IMG/VR virus record: IMGVR_UViG_3300033144_005525
Location: 1-31,401 of that record
Direction: 5' to 3' (one strand)
Origin: a virus
Length of the DNA stretch: 31,401 bases
Part shown: positions 17,050 through 24,238 of the stretch, one piece after another
How the letters are laid out: every line of letters starts with the position of its first letter
How positions within the stretch are numbered: position 1 is the first letter of the stretch
Notes under the pieces: model-generated
Databases searched by the model: none
What the model saw: only the letters and a program-made list of their open reading frames with translations
What the model was told of the DNA's origin: nothing
Program-made: the position numbers and the translations under genes

Positions 17050-17252
17050 TACTTCACCTTAACTGATTGTCCGGAGTCTTTACGGTGCTTCTGCATAGTC
17101 TCCATCACAGTAAGAGCGGCCTTCTCTTGCCAGTTGAGATTGTCTCTGGCTGTGTCTATGAGAGTGACGAGCTGCGATTGAGCATCTTGCATCTGCTGCA
17201 GGTGTCTCTTGGTAACTCCACTCCAAACATGAGGAGGCCTGCGTTTCGCCAT
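17049..17252 (-). CDS. Small helical tail-module protein (67 aa)
   Basis: This 67-residue, basic, helical protein (KRHLQQMQDAQSQLVTLIDTA, then QEKAALTVMETMQKHRKD) follows the tape measure gene with a one-base TAATG overlap. No family is recognised. Small helical proteins at this position are often tail assembly or tape-measure partners, but nothing in the sequence proves it here. Confidence 0.6.
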   Translation of the reverse strand: MAKRRPPHVWSGVTKRHLQQMQDAQSQLVTLIDTARDNLNWQEKAALTVMETMQKHRKDSGQSVKVK

Positions 17253-20200
17253 TACTTCTTCTCTCTGGCAGCATCTATGGATGCAACGATAGATGCCAGC
17301 GATTTAGTAGCTTCTCCAAACTGAGCCATGTGGTTGGCTATATCAGCCTGGCTAGCGTAACGACTCTTCTCCTCAGTACCGGAAGAAGTCAAAGCTGCAA
17401 CTCCTTGATCACCCGCCATGAACTCGGCTGCAGCATCCAGACCTTTCGTCTTCAGAATGTCGAGGACCTTCTCGGCTCTCTCTTTGTCTAAGCTACTACT
17501 ACCTTCTCCGATGAATTTCTCTGCAGCGAATCGTTCCTTAAGTCCTTTCTTCCCCAACTTTTTCGATAATCCATAACGACCGACCGCATCTTTTACCTCA
17601 TCAGAAGCGACAGCTAACGCCCGTTCTTTGTCTTTTCCCTTGAGTTTGTAGATCTCTCCAGCGACCTCGCCGATGTCTTGAGCCACTGTTGTCTTGTCGA
17701 GATCCCTTTTGTAGACACCTCCCCCTATGTCCTTCTGACCAAATGCGGCAGCAACGCCTTCTACGTCTGTTGCTCCTTCTTCCCTAGCTGAGATGGATTC
17801 GAGTTTCTCCAGGACACCTCCGAGCTTCTTACTTATCTTGATGTCCTTTATGTCTTCGAGCTCTTCGATCCTTCTCCGCTGCTTTGCGCCGGTATTAACC
17901 AAACGAGCGCTGATCTGCGACATCCCTAAAGCTGATTTGTCTCCAAGGAGTCCTGACATCGCCTCTGCGCCAGCAGCACCTCCGATAGCTAGCAGGGCTT
18001 TTTTCCCCTGTAACTCTGCCACTTTCTCTTTAGTGAGTTCTTCAGGAGTTATCCCAAGGCTTTTTATGTACGCGAGCTCTTTGTCACTGAAATCTTCTTC
18101 TTTGCTTTTACCATCGCCGGCCTTGTTGAGAATACCAGTGAGTACTTGTTCTTCTTTGGCCTTCTCGTACGCCACTCCCTGCTTAGCGATCAATTTGTTC
18201 TGAGCGGCAGACAAGGACTCTTTCCCCTTTACAGCTTCCTGAACCGCTGCTTCACGGAGCTGATGGATCGTCTCCAACGTAGTGTCGTATACGACATCCT
18301 CACCCTCAGAGACGTACCCGCCTACCTTTCCTGCTCCTACACGTCTCTTGGTTCTTACGGTCTTCTTCACCCCTACCAGATCGGAAGCTGTGATGATCGT
18401 ACCCATCAAAGCTGAGGCTTGAGCGCTTCCGCCTTCTTCGTTTATGAACTCGAGAAGTTCCTCTGCTTTCTCGTCACCCATAGATTTGCGTAGAGACTTC
18501 TCTCGACTTTCGATCGACTTAGATATCTTCGCCTCACCGCCCGCAGAGAATTCGTATCCCTTACCTACTCCTTGGAACACGTCGGACATAGCACTACTGC
18601 CTACCAATCTATCGGCGTGCGACATCATCGCAGCGGCATTACCACCCAATAGTTCCTTAACTACTTCTACGTTCCCGCTCCTGGCGGACTGCTTCATCAA
18701 GGAGAGTCGTACAGCTCTCAACCGCTCTTCTCCTTTAAGTTGGGAGAGAGCTGGATTGGACGCAGTGACCACCATGTAGTCCATGGTCAGTTGCTTTTTG
18801 GCTGCGCTGTCCAGATCATTCTTAATCCGGGATAGGCCTTCAGTATCTCTACCCTTAGCCAGAGCATTGAGATCGTCTTGCACGGCCTTGTAATCCGTCT
18901 GGGACAGGTATCTCTCTTGGTTGATCTGTTCGTTGCTGCCTATGTCTCGGGTCCAACCTCGTCCGTAGGTGCGGGAGGTAATGATGTCTGTGTCTCCTCC
19001 GACCAGCTTCCCACCGCGCATGACTCCGGTACCTGCAGTTCCTACGTCCCTCTCCCTAACACGACGGCCAGTTAGATTTGTCAGGAACTCCAAGTTCTCT
19101 CCCGAAGTCGTTCGTCCTGTAGCCCAATTAACTGCAGCACCCGCATACCCTGTGGAGAAATCTTGACCCCCAGTTAGTCCTTTTTGAAGGGCACCTTTGT
19201 TGGTCGTCAACATCTCACCAAAGCGGGCACTGGATGTACCGATGTCGCTCATCGCACCTCGAGCTAAGTTAGATAGCCCTTTGGTGACTTCGACTTTGTA
19301 GCGACCGGTGATGTCATCCACGAAATCATCCACCGTTTCATTGATGGAGTTTCGTAGATCGGCTCCAAACTTTTTGAAGGGCTCCGTAACTATGTTCGCG
19401 ATCTTCTTTTTGGCTTTGGTAGTGACGGCATCCCAAGAGTAGTTCTCCTTCATGAAGGACTCTTGGGCGATGCGCTTCGCATCTGATCTGCCTCGAATCC
19501 CCATCTCTTGCTCTATCTCCGGCATTCTCTGCATCAGAGGAAGGAGCTCGGCCTGTCGTTGCGACATACCAAAACGTTGAGACATCAGATTAAGAGCGGA
19601 GGGGTCAGTGAAACCACGACCACCTAGAGCTCCTCGAAGCATCTCGGTAGTTCCCTCAGCTCCCATACCAGAAGCCAGATTCGCCCTCATCGCTTTGTCG
19701 TGGGAGTAATAGGACATCGCTGCTTTGCGACCCCTTCTTTTCCCAGCCATTTTCTTGATGTCGGAGAGCGAGAACTCACCCGCTCTGTATCGAGTCATCA
19801 AGTCTTCATCCATCTTCCCGGTGAAGCGTCCTTCTTCCATCTCACCAAGAGCAATAGAGGTCACCATGCCGATGCCACTACTTTTGGTCATTGTGTGAGC
19901 GAGTCCGACCATCTCAGCACTAAGCTGTTTGAGGCCTTCGGATCCTCCTACACCACCGGTGTGTTCCATGATCTGCTCTTCGGTGAGCAGCCCCATCCTC
20001 TTGGCCGTTCCTAGCTGTCCCGCAACACGTAGAGCGTGCTTCGATCCCTGAGCTAGTTCCCCTCCTCGTCGCCAGTTAGTTTGTGCTCCGTACTGAGCAA
20101 GCTGACCGACCTGGGCTTGGTTCATTCCCGTAGCGCTGCCAGTAATCTGGCGGTTCATTGCGTTCTTGAGAATGTCGGTGGTGGAGTAAATACCTGAACG

Positions 20201-20974
20201 ACGGATCTCCCCGAACAGAGGGAGAGCTTCCTCCATCGTGGTGCCCATCACCTTCGACATGTCCTTCAGGACCTTGATGGTGTCTTTGAACTTCTGCCCG
20301 AAGTCCGAGACGTTCTGGGCTCCTTGCATCAAGCCCATCCCACCCATCTTGTCCATGATGCGTGTGAGCTCTCCCATCGAAGTCATCATCTCCGGGAGCT
20401 GCTGCATGTTGCGCATCATGCCGCCGATAGCCATCGACTGCGGACGGCTGAATCCCCTGCCTCCTGTAGACGAGTTCATGAACTGTTGTCGACCTAGAAC
20501 CTGCTCTACCTGTGCTTGCTCTTGGGCACCGGACATAGTCGAGCCGATTGCATGACTGGCAAAAGCAAGGGCTCCAGCTACAGGAGCCATTCCGATGGCC
20601 CCCATCCCAAGCCGACCACCCATCCCCATGCCCATCCGGCCGCCCATCCGGTACATGGCTCCGCCGCCGGCAAACGGATCTAACGCAGCTCGAGCTGTCC
20701 CCCCCATCATCCCCATGCTGGCCATCAAGCTTCCAGCACCGAGGCCGAACTGAGCCATCCCACCCATTGAAGAGACAGCCCCTCCGCTGGCTCGACTGGA
20801 GAAGTCGTAGCCGAGTGGGGCTCCTCCTCCGTAGCTGAACCCTCCCCCTCCCGACTGGCCTCCTCCATACATGTTGGGCATGGAGGCAGAGATTTGGTGG
20901 GAGTACTGCGCTGCCCCAGCAAACATCTGGTTCTGCTGCGACATCATCGCAGCGACTTGGCCAGACGACATCAT
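17252..20974 (-). CDS. Tail tape measure protein (1240 aa)
   Basis: This is a long protein with the usual tape measure composition: alpha-helical, rich in A, G, K, E and M, without cysteine-rich or enzymatic motifs. Residues 30-150 are extremely glycine and methionine-rich and hydrophobic (many GGM, MGMGMGG and GGA units), with a probable membrane-active segment near 115-140. The remainder alternates long helices with short glycine breaks. Known: tape measure length sets tail length at about 0.15 nm per residue, so 1240 residues would imply roughly 190 nm. It is first in the tail operon, just after a sigma70-like promoter. Two adjacent ATGs (20974 and 20971) exist; a GGGGGG run about 9 nt upstream is the only ribosome-binding candidate. 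No muramidase or peptidase domain was seen. Confidence 0.82.
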   Translation of the reverse strand: MMSSGQVAAMMSQQNQMFAGAAQYSHQISASMPNMYGGGQSGGGGFSYGGGAPLGYDFSSRASGGAVSSMGGMAQFGLGAGSLMASMGMMGGTARAALDPFAGGGAMYRMGGRMGMGMGGRLGMGAIGMAPVAGALAFASHAIGSTMSGAQEQAQVEQVLGRQQFMNSSTGGRGFSRPQSMAIGGMMRNMQQLPEMMTSMGELTRIMDKMGGMGLMQGAQNVSDFGQKFKDTIKVLKDMSKVMGTTMEEALPLFGEIRRSGIYSTTDILKNAMNRQITGSATGMNQAQVGQLAQYGAQTNWRRGGELAQGSKHALRVAGQLGTAKRMGLLTEEQIMEHTGGVGGSEGLKQLSAEMVGLAHTMTKSSGIGMVTSIALGEMEEGRFTGKMDEDLMTRYRAGEFSLSDIKKMAGKRRGRKAAMSYYSHDKAMRANLASGMGAEGTTEMLRGALGGRGFTDPSALNLMSQRFGMSQRQAELLPLMQRMPEIEQEMGIRGRSDAKRIAQESFMKENYSWDAVTTKAKKKIANIVTEPFKKFGADLRNSINETVDDFVDDITGRYKVEVTKGLSNLARGAMSDIGTSSARFGEMLTTNKGALQKGLTGGQDFSTGYAGAAVNWATGRTTSGENLEFLTNLTGRRVRERDVGTAGTGVMRGGKLVGGDTDIITSRTYGRGWTRDIGSNEQINQERYLSQTDYKAVQDDLNALAKGRDTEGLSRIKNDLDSAAKKQLTMDYMVVTASNPALSQLKGEERLRAVRLSLMKQSARSGNVEVVKELLGGNAAAMMSHADRLVGSSAMSDVFQGVGKGYEFSAGGEAKISKSIESREKSLRKSMGDEKAEELLEFINEEGGSAQASALMGTIITASDLVGVKKTVRTKRRVGAGKVGGYVSEGEDVVYDTTLETIHQLREAAVQEAVKGKESLSAAQNKLIAKQGVAYEKAKEEQVLTGILNKAGDGKSKEEDFSDKELAYIKSLGITPEELTKEKVAELQGKKALLAIGGAAGAEAMSGLLGDKSALGMSQISARLVNTGAKQRRRIEELEDIKDIKISKKLGGVLEKLESISAREEGATDVEGVAAAFGQKDIGGGVYKRDLDKTTVAQDIGEVAGEIYKLKGKDKERALAVASDEVKDAVGRYGLSKKLGKKGLKERFAAEKFIGEGSSSLDKERAEKVLDILKTKGLDAAAEFMAGDQGVAALTSSGTEEKSRYASQADIANHMAQFGEATKSLASIVASIDAAREKK

Positions 20975-21003
20975 GGGCTAATAACCCCCCGATCCATTGA
21001 CCC

Positions 21004-21033
21004 ATTGTAGGTGCCACCACCTGAAAAGGGCAA
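21004..21033 (-). promoter_or_regulatory. Sigma70-like promoter for the tail operon
   Basis: On the minus strand TTGCCC (21028-21033) and TACAAT (21004-21009) are separated by 18 bases. Transcription would begin near 20997, about 23 nt before the tape measure ATG. The -10 box matches the consensus at 5 of 6 positions and the -35 box at 4 of 6. It is the only promoter-like pair I found in the 102-nt gap. Confidence 0.5.
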
Positions 21034-21076
21034 CGATCGTCCGGGATAAGCCCTGTAGAGACCAAAGGAGGTACGC

Positions 21077-21526
21077 ATGTTTTGGTGGAAGATACCAATC
21101 ACAATCATATCCTGGACTCTGGGAACCACAGCTGTGGTCTCAAGTTTTGGGGTGGCTCGGTACGGATTGCCGTTGATTTTCACGGCCCTTGCTGTTCGAA
21201 ACAACTACAGGCCTGGGGAGGGGCCAGCCACTGAGAAGTTCTTCGATAGGGGAGTGTTCGTCGACCTAGATAGTGAGGAGCCGCTTGGGGTGATACTGGC
21301 ACAACTGTCCAGTCACTTCGATATCCTACCGAGACCAGGAAGTCTGTATGAAATGACCTGGGCAGAGGCAGAGGAACTACGACTGCTTCTGGTGGTGATA
21401 ATGGAACATCCTTCCTACCAACAGTTGGGGAAGGAAGAGTCCTCAATCACTGGGCTACTGCCGGCCGTGATGGCACTGCAGAATTGCCTGGAGAGGTTTC
21501 CATCATCGAGGACATTCAGCGTGTGA
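21077..21526 (+). CDS. Plus-strand membrane protein of unknown function (149 aa)
   Basis: This lone plus-strand gene sits between minus-strand blocks. A near-perfect AAAGGAGGT lies four bases before the ATG at 21077, so it is well translated. Residues about 5-42 are hydrophobic (IPITIISWTLGTTAVVSSFGVARYGLPLIFTALAV) and could span the membrane once or twice. The remaining 105 residues are soluble, with acidic helices (AEAEELRLLLVVIM, TGLLPAVMALQNCLERF). No family is recognised. A holin or envelope-directed role is possible because of the membrane anchor, but the soluble domain is larger than in most holins. Its 5' end faces the tape measure promoter, so the two transcripts diverge here. Confidence 0.7.
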   Translation: MFWWKIPITIISWTLGTTAVVSSFGVARYGLPLIFTALAVRNNYRPGEGPATEKFFDRGVFVDLDSEEPLGVILAQLSSHFDILPRPGSLYEMTWAEAEELRLLLVVIMEHPSYQQLGKEESSITGLLPAVMALQNCLERFPSSRTFSV

Positions 21527-21542
21527 AGGGGATCTCCCCTTC
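21525..21542 (+). terminator. Hairpin at the 3' end of the membrane protein gene
   Basis: GAAGGGG and CCCCTTC form a perfect 7-bp stem around a 4-base loop, overlapping the TGA stop. No T-run follows on the plus strand, so it is a weak or factor-assisted terminator at best. Confidence 0.35.
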
Positions 21543-21550
21543 CTTAGCAC

Positions 21551-21591
21551 AAAAAGAAGTGCCGCCACCCGGTTCCAGACAGGTGGCGGCA
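21551..21591 (-). terminator. Rho-independent terminator of the GIY-YIG transcript
   Basis: A 10-bp GC-rich stem (TGCCGCCACC paired with GGTGGCGGCA, 21560-21569 with 21582-21591) closes a 12-base loop. On the minus strand it is followed by CTTCTTTTT (21551-21559), the expected U-rich tail. It would end transcription that reads leftward through 22521-21623 before it meets the oppositely directed membrane protein gene. Confidence 0.75.
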
Positions 21592-21622
21592 AGCGGGGAG
21601 GTCGCATGGTCCCCGGGAGTGC

Positions 21623-21919
21623 TTATGAATTGGCAAGCGCTGGGTGAGAGCTCATGTTCACGTGTGGGAGATTTTCGATGTTCCCAGCTCCGTCGAGCTC
21701 ACCGGTGATCTCTCGGTAGAGGTAGGTCCTAATAGCGGCCTGCTCGAACTTGGCCATCGGTCCGCCCAGCTCTTGATCGCACCACTGGTTGAACTTCTCC
21801 AGGCGCTCGTTGATGAGAGCCAGGAGCTTGCGGCCTCGATCCTCCTTGGAGGTGCAACGAGACAACTCATCCAGTGCTGTGTCGGAGAGCCTGATAACTA
21901 CTGCTTCTTGTCCTGCCAT
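21623..21919 (-). CDS. Small putative DNA-binding protein (98 aa)
   Basis: This 98-residue protein begins with a strand-like AVVIRLSDTALDELS and two helices (SKEDRGRKLLALINERLEKF), an arrangement compatible with a ribbon-helix-helix fold, though no family signature is certain. The C-terminal half is unassigned. AAGGAG lies seven bases before the ATG at 21919. The gene overlaps the end of the GIY-YIG gene by 22 nt, so the two form one transcript that ends at the hairpin at 21551-21591. Confidence 0.68.
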   Translation of the reverse strand: MAGQEAVVIRLSDTALDELSRCTSKEDRGRKLLALINERLEKFNQWCDQELGGPMAKFEQAAIRTYLYREITGELDGAGNIENLPHVNMSSHPALANS

Positions 21920-22521
21920 CCCTCGTCTCCTTGAACTACTAAGCGCACATTCTGTCGGAGTTTCTTCGAGTACTCCGCTTGAATGTTTTTTGGAGAGACT
22001 CCATTTCTGTCGGTAATTTCCATGATTTCTGGGATGGCTCCCATCTTCTGGAGAACTACCTTGTCCTTCGTGATGTTCAACTGGTACCCGTTGCTGATGT
22101 CGTGCTTGTCGAAGTACTCCTCCAAGGAGTCACTTATGATCGCGGTTTGCGATTTCCGTAGAACGAACGAAGCGTGTTTCAGTTGAGAAGCTAGATCAGG
22201 AAGCAACCTAACCGTGGTGGCTGCTCCCTTGAATGATTTCGATTTTCTACCAGACAGTTCCTTAGAGTTGAACTCTGGCTTTAGCTTCTCTATGTACGAG
22301 TTCTCCTGGCTTGTCAGTTCCTCTTCTGGGCACTCAGTGAGAACGGACATCTCGAAATCAGTCTCCCCGAATAGCTTCCACGCGTACTGAAGAGCCTTGT
22401 TTTTGTGGCTGCCTCTTTTGAGAGTACGTACGTGCTCTTTCTGGCGGCCATATATGTCGACTGCGCTGCCGACATATCGATGTCCGTTACTCCTACACAA
22501 TATCTGATATACCCCCGACAC
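21898..22521 (-). CDS. GIY-YIG endonuclease with ribbon-helix-helix-like domain
   Basis: This predicted DNA endonuclease (207 residues from the GTG at 22521) has the GIY-YIG nuclease core at residues 3-85. The paired motifs are GVY (3-5) and YVG (16-18), with catalytic arginine R26 in YGRQKEH and glutamate E73 in SQENSYIEKLKP. From about residue 110, TTVRLLPDLASQL and KSQTAIISDSLEEYF read like a ribbon-helix-helix DNA-binding unit, where homing enzymes usually carry NUMOD or other helix-turn-helix modules. An upstream in-frame TTG (22572) is unlikely, because the near-consensus promoter boxes lie inside that extension. The start at 22521 (or GTG 22527) puts the nuclease motif at the N terminus, as usual in the family. 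It is free-standing, probably a selfish element between gene blocks, or a regulator. Confidence 0.82.
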   Translation of the reverse strand: MSGVYQILCRSNGHRYVGSAVDIYGRQKEHVRTLKRGSHKNKALQYAWKLFGETDFEMSVLTECPEEELTSQENSYIEKLKPEFNSKELSGRKSKSFKGAATTVRLLPDLASQLKHASFVLRKSQTAIISDSLEEYFDKHDISNGYQLNITKDKVVLQKMGAIPEIMEITDRNGVSPKNIQAEYSKKLRQNVRLVVQGDEGWQDKKQ

Positions 22522-22533
22522 TAACACAACCAA

Positions 22534-22562
22534 GTTATAGAGGCATTGAGTGTTGAAGTCAA
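22534..22562 (-). promoter_or_regulatory. Near-consensus sigma70 promoter of the GIY-YIG gene
   Basis: On the minus strand TTGACT (22557-22562) and TATAAC (22534-22539) are exactly 17 bases apart, each 5 of 6 to consensus. Transcription would start near 22527, giving a leader of at most about 6 nt before the GTG at 22521, or none if GTG 22527 is used. This is the best sigma70-type promoter seen in the window. Confidence 0.7.
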
Positions 22563-22573
22563 TGCCATACAAA
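22546..22573 (+). promoter_or_regulatory. Possible divergent promoter for the ligase operon
   Basis: On the plus strand TTGAGT (22546-22551) and TACAAA (22568-22573) are 16 bases apart, 4 of 6 matches each. The position suits the ligase gene starting at 22597, and it overlaps the -35 box of the opposite GIY-YIG promoter. This is weak evidence; only position makes it credible. Confidence 0.35.
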
Positions 22574-22596
22574 AATACTGAGTCATGGAGTTACTT

Positions 22597-24111
22597 ATGT
22601 CAACAAATACAGTCACAGAAGAATTCGCCAAGCACTGGGCCTCCCTCCACTTCGAGAGCCGACAAGCTCAGTGGGATGGGGCTCGCCGTACGTTCAGACA
22701 GCTCCACGGCCGTGCTGAACGGCCCACGGTCTGGAGGATCTGGGTAGAGGGCGATCGCTACCTGACGCAGCACGGGCTCCTGGACGGCAAGATGCAGAGC
22801 ACGTCCAAGAAGGGCAAGGCCAAGAACAAAGGCCGCGCCAACGAGCTCACTCCGGAGCAGGACGCTTTGGCTGAGGCCCGGCGCCTATGCCGGAAGAAGT
22901 GGGACTTCGAGGGATACGACGAGTATGTCCTAGACATCAACATCGACTGTCGTGCCACTGCCGGAGACATCTCGATCCCACACCTGCTCACCAACTTGCC
23001 GAGCTCCTTCTGCCTCTACAAGCCGCAGAACAACATCGAGGAGTGCAAGGGACTGCTCAAGAAGGCAGCCGCGGCCAAGGTCCTGTACACGCTCAAGCGG
23101 AATGGACTGGCCATGTGGATCGTCGTCGACGGCTCCGGGGACGTCCACATGTACAGCCGACGGAACCGTGTGTCCCACAAGAACGAGGGGCCTCGAGAGA
23201 TGATCGACGGGACGATGCACTACGGAGAGGTGATTCCCTGGGTGATTCGATTCCCCCATCTGGTGGATGCCGTGAAGTCCTTAGAGCTCCCTCCGTTCTC
23301 CATGATGGCCTGCGAGCTGATCTCGATGGAGGGAGATGAGAAGAAGCACTTCGCTCATGTCTGCTCTATCGAGAAGTCCCTCACCCCAGAATCTGTAAAG
23401 AAACAGGAAGAGAGAGGCCACCTGGGTCTGTACTGGTGGGATCTGCCCTTCTACAACGGTGAGGATTGGGTCTCGACCAAGTCGGTGAGTGCTCGTTACA
23501 AAACCCTCAAAGGTATTCACGATGCTGCTGGGCTGAAGAATGAGGCTGCTGGGTGGATCCAACCAATCACCTACTACGAGTTTGGCGACCCGGACCTAGC
23601 AATCACCTTCGCCAAGGAGAACAACCTCGAGGGATTCGTAGTGGTGGATCCAGAGGGAGTCTACGGCGACAAGGGCTGGAACATGAAAGGCAAGCCAGAC
23701 CGACCAGGGAAGTTCTGCGCGAAGCTCAAGCCCTTCTGGGAGGACGACTTCATCGCCTTCTGGAATCCCAGTACGGGCTGGGGAACCGAAGGGAAGGGCA
23801 AACACGAGAAGGGCAAGAAGGTCACCTTGCCCAACCAGAAGACGGTGGTGCACGGAGGAGTAGGTAGCGTTGGGTTGGGGCAATACAACCAGGCTGGGGA
23901 GCTGATCTACATCTCGGACTGCAGCTCCGGTATGTCTTACGCCCTTCAGTCATACCTCACCGCAACGGACTTCCCGATGGTCTGTGAGGTCAAGTACAAC
24001 GATCGCTCCTACATCTCTGATGGAGACGACACCAACGCTCTCACCTTCCCAGTCTTTGTGAGGCTACGTCCCGACAAGGCCCTTGCGGAATGTGTCAGTG
24101 ACAAGCTCTAA
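22597..24111 (+). CDS. ATP-dependent DNA ligase with N-terminal WGR-like domain
   Basis: This 504-residue protein is predicted to seal DNA nicks. Residues 15-110 form a WGR-like domain (VWRIWVEGDRYLTQHGLLDGK, then GKAKNKGRANELTPEQ and a KKW-x-x-GY end), as found in front of several phage ligases. The nucleotidyltransferase core has motif I KRNG (167-170), motif III CELISMEG (239-246), motif IIIa LYWWDLPF (278-285), motif IV EGFVVVDP (345-352) and motif V CAKLKPFW (374-381). An OB domain ends in FVRLRPDKA (487-495, motif VI). Motif I is KxDG in known ligases, so the asparagine is odd. The ATG at 22597 is chosen over 22585 because GGAG lies six bases before it. It is first of a plus-strand set with small overlapping genes. 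Confidence 0.9.
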   Translation: MSTNTVTEEFAKHWASLHFESRQAQWDGARRTFRQLHGRAERPTVWRIWVEGDRYLTQHGLLDGKMQSTSKKGKAKNKGRANELTPEQDALAEARRLCRKKWDFEGYDEYVLDINIDCRATAGDISIPHLLTNLPSSFCLYKPQNNIEECKGLLKKAAAAKVLYTLKRNGLAMWIVVDGSGDVHMYSRRNRVSHKNEGPREMIDGTMHYGEVIPWVIRFPHLVDAVKSLELPPFSMMACELISMEGDEKKHFAHVCSIEKSLTPESVKKQEERGHLGLYWWDLPFYNGEDWVSTKSVSARYKTLKGIHDAAGLKNEAAGWIQPITYYEFGDPDLAITFAKENNLEGFVVVDPEGVYGDKGWNMKGKPDRPGKFCAKLKPFWEDDFIAFWNPSTGWGTEGKGKHEKGKKVTLPNQKTVVHGGVGSVGLGQYNQAGELIYISDCSSGMSYALQSYLTATDFPMVCEVKYNDRSYISDGDDTNALTFPVFVRLRPDKALAECVSDKL

Positions 24112-24238
24112 GTACCGCGAGGACCTTGTCTTCAGCAGAGAAGAACTAGTAGCGGCCGCACGTAGAGTGGTGTGCATCTCCTGGGAGGAGTACCAATACC
24201 AATGCTACTTGGTGCGCGAGAAAGCGAGAGGACGATGA
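24098..24238 (+). CDS. Small unrecognised protein (46 aa)
   Basis: A GTG at 24098 (or 24092) opens a frame that begins in the last codons of the ligase gene and ends at 24238. Its TGA overlaps the next ATG (24235) as ATGA. The protein reads MTSSKYREDLVFSREELVAA then a basic, aromatic helix (RRVVCISWEEYQYQCYLVRE). It fills what would otherwise be a 120-nt gap in a tightly packed set of genes. No family or strong ribosome-binding site was seen, so it is probably translated by coupling to the ligase. Confidence 0.6.
   Translation: MTSSKYREDLVFSREELVAAARRVVCISWEEYQYQCYLVREKARGR

Noticed and set aside
20076-21098. 340-codon minus-strand frame overlapping the tape measure gene
   Set aside because: Its product is full of C, W, H and R, typical of an out-of-frame read of glycine and methionine-rich DNA. 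The tape measure frame has the correct composition and start.
20971-21204. 77-codon minus-strand frame upstream of the tape measure gene
   Set aside because: It is antisense to the start of the plus-strand membrane protein gene with the strong ribosome-binding site, and it would place the tail promoter inside a coding region.
22550-22747. 65-codon plus-strand frame in front of the ligase
   Set aside because: It overlaps the ligase in another frame and its product is serine-rich without a motif; the ligase frame carries all catalytic motifs.
24142-24165. ACTAGTAGCGGCCGC, which matches a synthetic cloning suffix (SpeI/NotI) and could suggest vector contamination
   Set aside because: It lies in frame (E-L-V-A-A-A-R) within the 46-residue small gene, which has overlaps on both sides, and no further vector sequence is present. 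Chance is the better explanation.
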